Source: Flexilinea sp.
Lineage (GTDB): Bacteria > Chloroflexota > Anaerolineae > Anaerolineales > Anaerolineaceae
NCBI GenBank assembly: GCA_026645735.1
Contig: JAPKMT010000003.1
Span: 1 to 64,000, forward strand
Reading direction: 5' to 3'
Length of the DNA stretch: 64,000 nucleotides
Below the pieces are notes generated by a model. The model did no database searches and was not told the origin of the DNA. It saw only the letters and a program-made list of their open reading frames with translations. Below, one piece after another: positions 7,346-16,492 of the stretch. Positions within the stretch are counted from its first letter, which is position 1, and each line of letters starts with the position of its first letter. The position numbers and the translations under genes are program-made.

Positions 7346-8989
7346 CTATTGTTTCAACAGAATTCCATCAAAGAATACATATGCTTTTTTACCTTCCTGA
7401 TCTGTAGAGAACTGAATCAAAGAAAAGTAAATCACATCGCCTTCCGGTGTTATCAAGCGGTTTGTTAATTCAGCCTTTTCATTCTCATTCGTGGGATCTG
7501 CTGTCAGATATTCCTGAATTAATTTGGACATATCTACAGTGATGACTGATTCTTCCTCAACATTTTTAAAAGGTACTGCATTCAGGATTACCGGTTCCTG
7601 ATTGGAATAAAAATGGATTTCACTCAGACTCTTAAAACCCTGAATATCAATCCCATCCAAAGTGAATTGATGGACGAAATACCGTTCCTGACTAAAAATA
7701 TCCTGGTATTGGGAGCTGTTTTCTATGCTGTTGATTTGTTCCTGGCTTAATCCTTCAAGAATTTGTTTTCCATCATCCAATTCTTTTAAATAAAAATACG
7801 CTCCTGCAATTCTTCGTTGCTCTTCCGGTGCCCATTGTTCAAAGGATGCTGTGTTTATTTTTCCTAATGTTTGTTTTTGATTGTCAATCGAACTGCTGAA
7901 CATGTTAAGACCAGGGACTATTAATACTGCAACCGTAAGAATCGAAAAAATTATCAGGATCGATTCAGTCTGTCCTTTTTTTTGCCAATGCAAAACGATA
8001 TAGGCGATTTCAAAGATAATCATCGCAACACAAAGATAGCGGAGCGGAGTTAATCCATATTCAAAAATTCGGATGCCTATTGAATATCCCTGAAGCCCAA
8101 GGAATGGAATAAATATATAGGGGAGTTTCTTTGTGACTTTGACAAGAAGATTATCATCAGGAAAAAACCCTGTCATTGTCCAGATTGGCAGGCCAATGAT
8201 GAACAGTGCAGCAATAATTCTGAATATTTCGTTGGATGGAACGATTTGTGTGATAAATATTCGCAGGATATATAAATAAATGATAGCGAAAGCAATGATG
8301 AGTAAAATATTTAAAATATATTTCACAATGATACTGAAAAAACTGGAAATCTCTTCTTTGAGGTTCCGTAATGAGGAAAGGAACCCGATTCCGACAACAT
8401 TGCAGTTGATGAGCACCTGCAGTCTCATCATGGAGTCGTAATTCTTGCTATCCAAAATCAGAAAAATAAAAATCAATGAGATCAGAGAAATACCGGCGGA
8501 CAGAATTGCAGCAATAATTCCAATTTTTGTCAGATTTTCAAAAACATGAATAGCAAAATCGTTGAAATCCAAATTGGATTTCCGAAATATTCCATAAATA
8601 CTGATGATGAATAGAACAATCCACCAGGTTAGCATTGTTCTCGCGATCTGGTATTGATTCAAATCAGCAGCGATGGACCAGAAAGAGACATCTTTTTGTC
8701 GAGACAGAAAGATGAAACTGAGGGCGATGGCAGCAAAAAAACAGATACTAATCCAACGGATTCTTTTTTTTGAGGAGAAATATACTTCGGCCAGAAATGA
8801 ACCAGGTCCCCAGAGAATGAGGAAAGGCAACATTCCATCTACCAGAAACTTAAAATTCTGTTCTTTCTGATCCAGCACGATCGATAAGATGATCGAAATG
8901 AGAATCACCAGTGTTGCTGTAGCAGGAAATGTTTGAAATGTGTTCTTGATTTCACTTGAAAAATTATTAAAAATGGATTTTATTTTCAT
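7346..8989 (-). CDS. DUF4153-type multi-spanning membrane protein
   Basis: About 547 residues. The N-terminal two-thirds holds roughly ten hydrophobic segments; the C-terminal third is hydrophilic (from about SSSIDNQKQTLGKI on). The layout, with membrane helices followed by 'LNMFSSSIDNQKQTL', fits the DUF4153 family of unknown function. I start at the ATG at 8989 (MKIKSIFNNF), which has a GAGAAAGAA site. An upstream in-frame ATG at 9070 would add 27 residues encoded by the adjacent mobile repeat and is unlikely. No functional clue comes from its neighbours. Confidence 0.7.
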   Translation of the reverse strand: MKIKSIFNNFSSEIKNTFQTFPATATLVILISIILSIVLDQKEQNFKFLVDGMLPFLILWGPGSFLAEVYFSSKKRIRWISICFFAAIALSFIFLSRQKDVSFWSIAADLNQYQIARTMLTWWIVLFIISIYGIFRKSNLDFNDFAIHVFENLTKIGIIAAILSAGISLISLIFIFLILDSKNYDSMMRLQVLINCNVVGIGFLSSLRNLKEEISSFFSIIVKYILNILLIIAFAIIYLYILRIFITQIVPSNEIFRIIAALFIIGLPIWTMTGFFPDDNLLVKVTKKLPYIFIPFLGLQGYSIGIRIFEYGLTPLRYLCVAMIIFEIAYIVLHWQKKGQTESILIIFSILTVAVLIVPGLNMFSSSIDNQKQTLGKINTASFEQWAPEEQRRIAGAYFYLKELDDGKQILEGLSQEQINSIENSSQYQDIFSQERYFVHQFTLDGIDIQGFKSLSEIHFYSNQEPVILNAVPFKNVEEESVITVDMSKLIQEYLTADPTNENEKAELTNRLITPEGDVIYFSLIQFSTDQEGKKAYVFFDGILLKQ

Positions 8990-8998
8990 ATCATTTTC

Positions 8999-9071
8999 TT
9001 TCTCAATCAGAAATTCGAAATTCGGACATAATTTCCTCTCAGTATTCGAATTGTTGTTTCCCTTTCTCAAT
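8999..9071. repeat. MITE-like element, short form, next to the DUF4153 gene start
   Basis: Ends CAGAAATTCGAAATTCGG (9008-9025) and AGTATTCGAATTGTTG (9041-9056) form an imperfect inverted repeat. The direct repeat TTTCTCAAT occurs at 8999-9007 and 9063-9071. The right copy is displaced by 6 bp from the expected element end, so the target duplication is likely but not clean. Confidence 0.65.
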
Positions 9072-9125
9072 GCAAAAAAAAATTTTTCACCTGAGTGTGG
9101 AAATCACATACGACTTGGTCCATAG

Positions 9126-10241
9126 CTATTTCCGATTTTTCAGGTAAATTGCCAATCGCTCCAGTATCTCCGGAAAATTTTCACGTCCAAAACCGACACG
9201 AAAATGTTTCCTGTCAAAATCATATACGTAAGAAGGCAGCAATAAGATTCCGGTTGTATCAATAATTTCCTGGCAGAAAACCGTTGTGTCTTCATTCGTT
9301 ATCAATTTTGGAAAACCAATGGTACCCGCTTTCGGTTTAATCCATGCCAACATTTCAGAGTACTCTGATAAAAAGGAGTCAAAAACTGTCAGATTTCTGT
9401 GAATTCTCTCCAAATGTTCACAGATGACTTTATCTTTGTTTCTTAATACGATAATGGATAAAATTTCACTCGGAGCGCTGCTGCAGATCGTAGTGTAATC
9501 CTTGAATGCAGCTATTTTTGAATATAGATCATGGTCTTTCGTTACGATCCAACCAATTCTCGCTCCAGCCAGTCCAAAAATCTTTGACATTCCCATCAGC
9601 GATACTGCTTTCTCATAGATTTCGCAGGCTGCGGGAAGACGATCAGATGCATCATACTCCAAAAAACGATACATTTCATCGGAGAACAGATAAATTTGGT
9701 GGCTTTCGGCGATAGCGACAATTTTCAAAAAATCTTCTTTCGAAGGCAGGAAACCCGTCGGATTGTGAGGAAAATTGACCACAATCAGTTTCGTGTTTGG
9801 CCGGATGTGTGCTTCTAAAAAATCAGGATCAAACCGCCAACCGTTTTCTTCCTCAGGAGTCCAAAGCGTGACTTCGCATTTTGCATTTTCGGCAATTTGA
9901 TACAGCGATTGATATCCCGGAAAAGTGCAAATGACATGATCTCCCTCATCCAAAATAACATTCATCGTCAGAAAGATGCCTTCTTCCGGAACAGATACTA
10001 AACATTCATTGGATTGTATACCTCGATATAAGGCAGCAATTTCTTCTCTCAACAGCGGATGTCCGAGTGATTCAGTATAACCGAGATGCAGGTTCTCCCA
10101 TAGATTTCTGGTTTCTGCATCTGCCATATTTAAAATATTTTTCAACGATAAACCATCGCAATCAGAACAACAAAGGAGATAACGGGCTGAGAATTCATAA
10201 CGAGCAAAATAACGTTCCAAAGAAAATGGTTTATTTTTCAA
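9126..10241 (-). CDS. PLP-dependent aminotransferase, class I/II
   Basis: 371 residues, fold type I aminotransferase. Motifs in order: LGYTESLGHPLLREEIA near residue 54, the aromatic FPGYQSLY loop, NFPHNPTGF (substrate carboxylate and PLP contact), the SDEMYRFLEY Asp/Tyr pair that holds the PLP ring, and the Schiff-base lysine in MGMSKIFGLAGARIGW. The start codon is TTG at 10241 with AAAGGA upstream; no better ATG exists. The substrate is not predictable; it resembles the capreomycidine-synthase/aspartate-type group. It is a single gene on the minus strand. Confidence 0.85.
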   Translation of the reverse strand: MKNKPFSLERYFARYEFSARYLLCCSDCDGLSLKNILNMADAETRNLWENLHLGYTESLGHPLLREEIAALYRGIQSNECLVSVPEEGIFLTMNVILDEGDHVICTFPGYQSLYQIAENAKCEVTLWTPEEENGWRFDPDFLEAHIRPNTKLIVVNFPHNPTGFLPSKEDFLKIVAIAESHQIYLFSDEMYRFLEYDASDRLPAACEIYEKAVSLMGMSKIFGLAGARIGWIVTKDHDLYSKIAAFKDYTTICSSAPSEILSIIVLRNKDKVICEHLERIHRNLTVFDSFLSEYSEMLAWIKPKAGTIGFPKLITNEDTTVFCQEIIDTTGILLLPSYVYDFDRKHFRVGFGRENFPEILERLAIYLKNRK

Positions 10242-10371
10242 GATTTAAGTCCTTTGAGAAAAAAAATGGTGCTGTATTGTTGAAATGCAGCAAAGTGCAC
10301 ATCGATTTCAGATCCGATGAAAAAATCGAAAAACCGATGGAACGATTCTGGCTATCTGGTATATCAATGAA

Positions 10372-10929
10372 TTACTTTCTTCGGTAAAGTCCAATCAATT
10401 CAGTCTGCGCCAAAATATGATTTTTCATTGCCGTTTCGATCATAATTTTATCCGGATGATCCATTGTTGACAGGATGGTGTCTAATGCGTATAGCTTAAA
10501 AAAGTAACGATGTGTACCGGATGGCGGGCATGGACCTCCATACGAAAAATTGCCAAAGCTGTTTTTCCCCTGGATGCCGGCTGGCTTTGAATCTTCCTGA
10601 ATTTTATTACTTTCAACCGGAAGGTTGTAAAGGATCCAATGGACCCATGTGCCGGAAGGAGCATCCGGATCATCAACGATCAGGACGAAACTTCGGGTGC
10701 CATCAGGAATTTCCGAGAATTCCAGCGGTGGATTGATGTTTTTTCCATCACAAGTATATTGTGGCGGAATCAATTGTGTATTTTCAAAGGCCGTGCTGGT
10801 GATCTTCATAGTACCTTCCTTGGTCTTCTGGTATTGGAATGTCTGTTGTAAGAATACTCCTGCAGAAAAAAGTAGCGTTGTCAATCCGAGAAAAAACATG
10901 AAAAAAGACGCTTTCCAGATTCTGATCAC
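10372..10929 (-). CDS. YbhB/YbcL-type PEBP (Raf kinase inhibitor-like) protein, membrane-anchored or secreted
   Basis: 185 residues from a GTG start at 10929 with a strong GGGAGG site. An N-terminal hydrophobic segment (about 8-28) acts as a signal or anchor, then a phosphatidylethanolamine-binding-protein domain follows with DDPDAPSGTWVHWILYNLP and GPCPPSGTHRYFFKLYALD, the two anion-pocket motifs. Bacterial members are common and of unclear function. Confidence 0.9.
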   Translation of the reverse strand: MIRIWKASFFMFFLGLTTLLFSAGVFLQQTFQYQKTKEGTMKITSTAFENTQLIPPQYTCDGKNINPPLEFSEIPDGTRSFVLIVDDPDAPSGTWVHWILYNLPVESNKIQEDSKPAGIQGKNSFGNFSYGGPCPPSGTHRYFFKLYALDTILSTMDHPDKIMIETAMKNHILAQTELIGLYRRK

Positions 10930-10998
10930 GTTTACCTCCCTATACCCCTCTTAACCAACATTATATATTGAAAAATTCATCATGAAACCATCATATTT

Positions 10999-11146
10999 CA
11001 GCGATTCGTAGTATGGAAAAAAATAAATGTTGTTGTGGTGTTTTGCGCAAAGCGCAAAACACCACAACAACATATTTTATCTCACTATTCGACAAGCAAA
11101 TTCAACGTTTTTTATTGAATAGCAATTAGAAAGTTGAATTTGCTTG
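10999..11146. repeat. MITE-like element, long form with perfect 22-bp core palindrome
   Basis: The left end CAGCGATTCGTAGTATGG at 10999-11016 is followed by a perfect palindrome: arms 11027-11048 and 11052-11073 with an AAA loop and the GCGC tip shared by other copies. The right side carries CTCACTATTCGACAAGC and a second perfect 14-bp inverted repeat (CAAGCAAATTCAAC 11093-11106 with GTTGAATTTGCTTG 11133-11146). The right terminus is rearranged and no target duplication is clear. It lies between two minus-strand genes. Confidence 0.75.
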
Positions 11147-11180
11147 AGCGAAGAATTGTTCAATTACCAATCTGCATCTA

Positions 11181-12380
11181 TTAATAAGGCCTGGGACCCG
11201 GAATGAAATATTGATTATATGAGTTGATTATTGCGCAGGTAACGTTTTCACCGTTATTCAGAATAATTGAATTTTGATCAAAGAGTGGAATATCAACACC
11301 TTCCCGTGTCTGACAGCTCCACTCACTCCTATTGTAATCATCAGAGTCGACATCGAAATTGTTTACGACCGCATTCAACGTGTATTTCTTACCTGCTGCA
11401 ATGGAATGGGGTATACCAGATTCAAAAATAATATTATTTTCATTGGAGACAGCCGTCATTGTCCAGTCAGATCTTCTGGCCAACCCGTTTCCTTTGACAT
11501 GATTAATTAATGTCAGGATCGGAAAGTTGGGTGTGCTGCCTAAACTTCTTGAATTTGTAAAAACACAAGTAACGATTTCATTTTCTGCTATGTTGATATT
11601 GGATGCAATCTGATTTTTTCCCAGAGAACTGGAGCAAGCTGATGAAGTTCTCCAGCCTGATACACCTGTTTGTGTCAGGCTATAGATTCCAGGCATCGCG
11701 TAACCACTCCATTGCAGCGGGTAAATGGCACTATTGGAATATGTATCATCGTTATCATCATCAAGTGTAAAATACTTCTCTGCCATTGCGGATGACTGCC
11801 CTATTAATGAATATTGAAAATCCTGGGGATCCATATCTGAGAGTGTATCTTCTTCGATAATAATGATCGGTGTACGGGGACGATTATAAAAATAGCATTG
11901 GATATCTGTGTTATCACTGACTTCAATTTCTTGAATTCCACGGTCATCCCAATCCAGATACTCCAAATCCAACTCGTAGCTGTCTGTTCCAGAGCAATAC
12001 CCATAAACAAAAGTATAAAAAGAGGGAACAACCGGGATATTTAGGTTCAAGTAAGCAAAACTGCTTGTGAGTGTGACCATATAAGGTCCAATAATACCTT
12101 GTGAATTGGTAGTTCCGGATGTAGAAGATATGCTGCCGCCGCTTGAAACATTTGTCTCAAAAGACCATCCGCTACCTGGAAATTGATCACCATCACTGTT
12201 AGTCATAAAATTGGCGCCATTCAGATCGATAATATTATGGATGGTCACTGAACTGGATGCTTCCACTGGCGCTGCTGCCATCAAGAGAAATCCCATGATT
12301 ATGATTATGACTACTTTTTGTTTAAGATTGCTTCTTCGAAAAGCTGTCCTGCACCGAATTAGTTGATTTTTGATATGCAT
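11181..12380 (-). CDS. Secreted protein of unknown function with Cys-x-(F/I)-x-N repeats
   Basis: About 399 residues from the ATG at 12380 (AAAGG upstream); longer starts at 12405 or a GTG at 12422 are possible. A basic N-terminus and a hydrophobic stretch (VVIIIIMGFLLMAAAPVEA) form a signal peptide. The rest is rich in Ser, Thr, Asn and Tyr and reads as about three related beta-rich units, each closing with Cys and Asn: TDIQCYFYNRP, EIVTCVFTNSR, ENVTCAIINSY. This ending is common in prealbumin-like or DUF11-like extracellular domains. No cell-wall sorting motif is seen at the C-terminus. The function is unknown. Confidence 0.7.
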   Translation of the reverse strand: MHIKNQLIRCRTAFRRSNLKQKVVIIIIMGFLLMAAAPVEASSSVTIHNIIDLNGANFMTNSDGDQFPGSGWSFETNVSSGGSISSTSGTTNSQGIIGPYMVTLTSSFAYLNLNIPVVPSFYTFVYGYCSGTDSYELDLEYLDWDDRGIQEIEVSDNTDIQCYFYNRPRTPIIIIEEDTLSDMDPQDFQYSLIGQSSAMAEKYFTLDDDNDDTYSNSAIYPLQWSGYAMPGIYSLTQTGVSGWRTSSACSSSLGKNQIASNINIAENEIVTCVFTNSRSLGSTPNFPILTLINHVKGNGLARRSDWTMTAVSNENNIIFESGIPHSIAAGKKYTLNAVVNNFDVDSDDYNRSEWSCQTREGVDIPLFDQNSIILNNGENVTCAIINSYNQYFIPGPRPY

Positions 12381-12850
12381 TTTCTGTCTACCTTTCTGTC
12401 CTGACATACCAGGAAAGTCCACTCTTCATTTTTTTCATTGTTTATGTTTTTTGGATATCTGGTTTATTTTTTTTTAAAAACGATTTTTCAATGTACGATT
12501 TTTTTGTGATCAAAGCGATTATCTTTATCTACTACACCAAATTGAATTGCAAAACGGATCGGATCAATAGGTATGTTGCAAGATTTATTCCAAATTAGAC
12601 TGGATAATATTGCGTATATCCTGATGTATTTTTGCAGAAAGAACAGGAAAATTAATGGTTTGAAATAGTCTAACTTTGGTTAAAAAATCTGATTGGACGT
12701 ATCAACCAACCATCAATAACCAGGAAATTTTTCCAATCAGGTTACAATTTGTGATGGAAAAAATAAAAATCATTTTGTCCGAAAAAAAAATTGAATGATG
12801 ATGACATAAGAAACCGTTGTTTTTACAAAATGAAGCGTACAAGAGGGAAA
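12381..12850. other. Gene-free divergent intergenic region
   Basis: AT-rich spacer between divergent genes. It should hold the promoters for both; I see no clear operator, RNA structure or mobile repeat end in it. Confidence 0.4.
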
Positions 12851-13255
12851 ATGAATCAATTTCAGAACAAGTTTAACCAGTTCATGCGTGGCCGATATGG
12901 AAACGATCAATTGAATATGGGTTTATTAATCCTTGGAATCATCCTATCGTTGATATCCTCTTTGTTTCGATCCGAGTTTTTGATGTTAATGGGTTATATT
13001 ATTTTCGGATTGACCATATATCGCGCATTTTCACGTAATTATCTGCGCAGGAGTAAAGAAAATTCCTGGTTCTTAAAGTATTGGTATCCAGTCGGAAACT
13101 GGTTTTCACGACAAAAACGACTTTTTAAAGACATGAAAACTTACAGATTCTTTCACTGTCCAGAATGTCATCAAAAGATACGTGTACCTAAAGGAAAAGG
13201 GAAAATCTGCATTACCTGTCCGAAATGCAGAACTGAATTCGTTAAAAAGACATAA
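12851..13255 (+). CDS. Small membrane protein with C-terminal zinc ribbon
   Basis: About 134 residues starting at MNQFQNKFNQFMRGRYGNDQLN, chosen because AAGAGGG lies just upstream; an ATG at 12791 would extend it by 20 residues without a site. Two hydrophobic segments (NMGLLILGIILSLISSLF and FLMLMGYIIFGLTIY) are followed by a basic linker and a zinc ribbon (CPECHQ...CPKCRTEF). Proteins of this plan are frequent in anaerobic Gram-positive-type genomes; their role is unknown. Confidence 0.75.
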   Translation: MNQFQNKFNQFMRGRYGNDQLNMGLLILGIILSLISSLFRSEFLMLMGYIIFGLTIYRAFSRNYLRRSKENSWFLKYWYPVGNWFSRQKRLFKDMKTYRFFHCPECHQKIRVPKGKGKICITCPKCRTEFVKKT

Positions 13256-13298
13256 CAAACTAAATAGAAATAAGTGTTAACTTGACATTGATAACGAT

Positions 13299-13422
13299 GC
13301 CGATTCGAAATATTGGCATTTTTTTTGTTGTTAAGTTGTTATTGCTCGAATCGCAGAACAACTTAACAACAAATTTTCTCACTTGAACCGAAAAGCTTAT
13401 CAGGATTTCTTATAATTGCTCC
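13299..13422. repeat. MITE-like element, long form, between convergent genes
   Basis: The left end GCCGATTCGAAATATTGG (13299-13316) is followed by a perfect 16-bp inverted repeat TTGTTGTTAAGTTGTT (13325-13340) with AACAACTTAACAACAA (13357-13372) around a 16-nt loop containing CTCGAATCGC, then TTTTCTCACTTGAACCGAAAAGC as in other copies and a degraded right end TATAATTGCT. It could also stop transcription of the two convergent genes. Confidence 0.7.
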
Positions 13423-13462
13423 TGCAAGAAGAAAATTGACGCTTTCCGATGACCAGGTAACA

Positions 13463-14644
13463 TTATCGGTCAGCTAATTGATAAATCGCCAGCACATCTT
13501 CCCAGGCAAGTTTTTTCAATCCGCCGATTTTATTTTCTTTTCCAAACGCAAATCCGGTAGCCTTCTTCGCCATCAATTCAAAGTTTTCGCTGTCGATGTC
13601 AATTTCTTTCATGGATATTGGCATTCCCATTTTGGAATAGAAATCCTCCAGCCTGCGAATGCCTTCCAATGCAATCCATTCCTGATCCCGAAAACTGCCT
13701 TCAACGCCCATGACATTTACAGCAAATTGAACGAACATCGGCAAATTGGTTTCATAGACATATTTCATCCAGGCTGGTGTTACAACCGTCAGACCTGCCG
13801 CATGCGCAACATCGTAGATTGCGCTCATCTCATGCTCCATCGCGTGACAAGCCCAATCCTGCTCTCTGCCTAAATTTAAAAATCCGTTATGTGCCAGTGT
13901 GCCTGAAAAAGCCACTTCAGCCCAGGCATCGTAATTTGTATGGTCACGTTTCAGGATTAAGCCGTTTTTCATGATCGTTTTCATGGTACTTTCCGAAAGT
14001 CCATCGATCAAATCGGTATGAGTCGTATTCGTGAAATATCTTTCCATAATATGGCTCATCATGTCACAAACACCGCAGGCTATCTGAAAATCCGGAAGTG
14101 AAAAGTAAATTTCAGGATTAATGACACTGACAACCGGACGAATTTTTTCGCCACCATATCCCAGTTTGCGCTGTGTTTTTTCATCCGATATAACGGATCG
14201 GATACTGGATTCTGATCCTGTTGCAGGAATGGTTAATACCGTTGCAACCGGCAACACGGTTTCGGGTTGTTTACCGGCTGCGAAGAAATCCCAAACATCC
14301 CCCTCATAGGGAACTCCCATGGCTATGGCTTTCGCGGAATCAATTACGCTGCCGCCTCCGACAGCCAGGACGAATCCGATATTTTCTTTCCGGCAGAGAT
14401 CGATCCCTTCATGAATCAAGGATAATCTTGGATTTGGCTTCACGCCGCTCAATTCAACAATTTCAATCGATTGTTCTTTTAATGAATGAATCACATCTTC
14501 ATAGACGTCGTTTTTCTTTATACTCCCGCTCCCATAATGCAGCAAAACTTTCGATGTATACGGTTTGATCAGACTTCCGATTTGTTTGTGGGTATCTTTT
14601 CCAAAAACGATTCTGGTTTTATTCTGATAATCAAAATTCAGCAT
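13463..14644 (-). CDS. Iron-containing alcohol dehydrogenase (butanol dehydrogenase/YqhD type)
   Basis: 393 residues; NAD(P)H-dependent reduction of aldehydes to alcohols. The N-terminus MLNFDYQNKTRIVFGKDT and the GGGSVIDSAKAIA nucleotide loop are typical of the BdhA/YqhD branch. The metal site is built from CDMMSHIMERYF and the two His segments DWACHAMEHEMSAIYDVAHAAGL. The ATG at 14644 has AAGGAGAG 5 nt upstream; the in-frame codon 15 residues further upstream lacks one. Single gene. Confidence 0.92.
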   Translation of the reverse strand: MLNFDYQNKTRIVFGKDTHKQIGSLIKPYTSKVLLHYGSGSIKKNDVYEDVIHSLKEQSIEIVELSGVKPNPRLSLIHEGIDLCRKENIGFVLAVGGGSVIDSAKAIAMGVPYEGDVWDFFAAGKQPETVLPVATVLTIPATGSESSIRSVISDEKTQRKLGYGGEKIRPVVSVINPEIYFSLPDFQIACGVCDMMSHIMERYFTNTTHTDLIDGLSESTMKTIMKNGLILKRDHTNYDAWAEVAFSGTLAHNGFLNLGREQDWACHAMEHEMSAIYDVAHAAGLTVVTPAWMKYVYETNLPMFVQFAVNVMGVEGSFRDQEWIALEGIRRLEDFYSKMGMPISMKEIDIDSENFELMAKKATGFAFGKENKIGGLKKLAWEDVLAIYQLADR

Positions 14645-14764
14645 CCTTCTCTCCTTGTTATACACAGATAAATTACAAAATAATAACAAAGGTAATTATA
14701 GTCAGATTATGTGGACGATTTCCATTTTTTTTCATAAATCGAATCGCTGATTTTTTGTAAGAAA

Positions 14765-14866
14765 CAGTAATTTGAAATGCTGAGAGGTGCATTTTGTTTT
14801 TCAATTTAGCGCAAAAACAAAATCACAGCAAACTTTAAGTAGACCTTCCCATTTTAAATGGCACTG
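14765..14866. repeat. MITE-like element, degraded copy upstream of trxB
   Basis: Left end CAGTAATTTGAAATGCTG (14765-14782), an 11-bp inverted repeat ATTTTGTTTTT (14791-14801) with AAAAACAAAAT (14813-14823) containing the GCGC remnant, and a right end CCCATTTTAAATGGCACTG. Another right-end-like motif (ATCGAATCGCTG) lies just to the left near 14739-14750, so two elements may be joined here. No target duplication is seen. It lies between divergent genes. Confidence 0.6.
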
Positions 14867-14962
14867 TTATTTATCAGAAAAGAAATTCATTTTTATCAAT
14901 CGTTGTAACTTTTTTTGTTTTTTTGCATCTAAATATAACGAAGAACATAAATGGAGCTGATT

Positions 14963-15970
14963 ATGGAAGAAAATCAATTAGAAAAAAATTCAAATACAAA
15001 TGGGAATCAAAAAGGCTCTTCAGATTATGACGTTGTCATTATCGGAGGCGGACCTGCGGGGTCTTCTGCAGCAATTTACGCATCTCGGTCAGGATTGAAG
15101 ACATTGGTAGTGGATAAGGGATTGACATCCGGTGCACTTGGTATTACATCAAAGATTGTTAATTATCCTGGAATAACTGATGAAATCAGCGGCGCTGAAT
15201 TGGTGGAAAAGATGCGGACTCAGGCAAAATCATTTGGAGCTGAATATATTTCTGATAAAGTGATTGGTGTGGATCTGCAAAGTGACGTAAAAAGTGTTTT
15301 TGGTAATGGAGGCGTTTATACCTCCCGGTCTGTGATCATCTCTACCGGATCGATGGGACGTGGATCCAGAATCAAAGGGGAAGACCGTCTGTTAGGACAT
15401 GGCGTTTCTTACTGTGCAACTTGCGATGCTGCATTTTATCGGGACAAATATGTAGCAGTTGCAGGAAATAATGATGAAGCAATTGAAGAAGCACTGTTCT
15501 TAACAAAATTTGCCAAACAAGTCTATTTCTTATCTCAAACGGAACATCTGATTGCATCGGAAGAATTAATTAATGAATTGCAAAAAAATCAGAAAGTCGT
15601 TCTATATTCAGGGTCAAAAATTAAAGAAATTATCGGTCAAAATCGGGTGGAAGCAGTCGAAGCAGTTCGTAAGGACCAGAGTGAAGTTTTGCTGAATGTA
15701 TCCGGTGTATTTGTATATCTGCAAGGTGGCAGGCCGGTCACGGATTTTACTCAGGGGCAGCTTGAAGTTTCACAAGGTGGCTGTCTGATCGTCGATGCCA
15801 GTTATCAGACGAACATCCCCGGTGTTTATGCTGTTGGAGATGTTTTGTGTACACATGTAAAACAAGTTATTGTGTCCGCTGCAGAGGGGGCAATCGCTGC
15901 AATGGCAGTTGAAAAAGAATTAAATGGCCGCAGTCGAATGATGGTTGATTGGTCAGAGAAAAAACAATAA
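14963..15970 (+). CDS. trxB: Thioredoxin reductase-like flavoprotein, probably not NADPH-dependent
   Basis: About 335 residues, starting at the ATG with GGAG upstream (an in-frame ATG 12 nt earlier overlaps that site). FAD site VVIIGGGPAGSSAA at the N-terminus, redox-active CATC near residues 151-154 and a C-terminal VYAVGD FAD motif. The second dinucleotide motif, GGGNTA/GGGDSA in NADPH enzymes, reads GNNDEA, and the HRRxxxRA segment that holds the NADPH 2'-phosphate reads LSQTEHLIAS. Loss of both is characteristic of ferredoxin-dependent flavin thioredoxin reductases of clostridia. trxA follows 17 bp downstream, so its product is the expected partner. Confidence 0.85.
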   Translation: MEENQLEKNSNTNGNQKGSSDYDVVIIGGGPAGSSAAIYASRSGLKTLVVDKGLTSGALGITSKIVNYPGITDEISGAELVEKMRTQAKSFGAEYISDKVIGVDLQSDVKSVFGNGGVYTSRSVIISTGSMGRGSRIKGEDRLLGHGVSYCATCDAAFYRDKYVAVAGNNDEAIEEALFLTKFAKQVYFLSQTEHLIASEELINELQKNQKVVLYSGSKIKEIIGQNRVEAVEAVRKDQSEVLLNVSGVFVYLQGGRPVTDFTQGQLEVSQGGCLIVDASYQTNIPGVYAVGDVLCTHVKQVIVSAAEGAIAAMAVEKELNGRSRMMVDWSEKKQ

Positions 15971-15987
15971 AAAAATTGGAGAAAAAA

Positions 15988-16323
15988 ATGAACAGCGTTA
16001 TTCATGTCAATGATGGTCAATTTGAAGAAATGGTATTAAAAGCAGAACTTCCGGTTTTAGTGGATTTTTGGGCACCCTGGTGTGGACCATGCCGTATGGT
16101 TGCACCGTTGTTAGATAAAATTGCATCTGAGTACTCAGGAAAATTAATTGTTGCTAAAGTCAATACAGATGAAAACAGTCAATGGGCTGTGAATTATCGC
16201 GTTCAGGGAATTCCTACGATGCTTTTTATTTCAAAAGGAGAGGTCGTTAAGACACAGGTTGGAGCTCTTTCCGAATCAGGATTGAAAAACCTTGTTGATG
16301 AATTTCTTGCCAGTAATAACTGA
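15988..16323 (+). CDS. trxA: Thioredoxin
   Basis: 111 residues, cytoplasmic dithiol carrier. The active site WCGPC lies in VDFWAPWCGPCRM, with the conserved cis-proline in GIPTMLF. The start at 15988 has a TTGGAG site; an in-frame ATG at 15949 would overlap trxB and lacks one. It forms an operon with the flavin reductase just upstream and ends at a terminator. Confidence 0.95.
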   Translation: MNSVIHVNDGQFEEMVLKAELPVLVDFWAPWCGPCRMVAPLLDKIASEYSGKLIVAKVNTDENSQWAVNYRVQGIPTMLFISKGEVVKTQVGALSESGLKNLVDEFLASNN

Positions 16324-16355
16324 AAAAAATTATTTCCTGTATCTTTGAAAGATGG

Positions 16356-16401
16356 AAAGTGTTGATTTGACCTTAAAAAAGGATTCATATCAACACTTTT
16401 T
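16356..16401 (+). terminator. Terminator after trxBA
   Basis: AAAGTGTTGAT (16356-16366) pairs with ATCAACACTTT (16389-16399), followed by a T-run; located 33 bp past the trxA stop. Confidence 0.7.
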
Positions 16402-16492
16402 GATTTAATGGATGTAATTATTCTTTTCCAAACACCAGGTTCTGTAGTGAAATTATGAATGCAACAAAAGAATTTTCACAACGGGGTGAACA

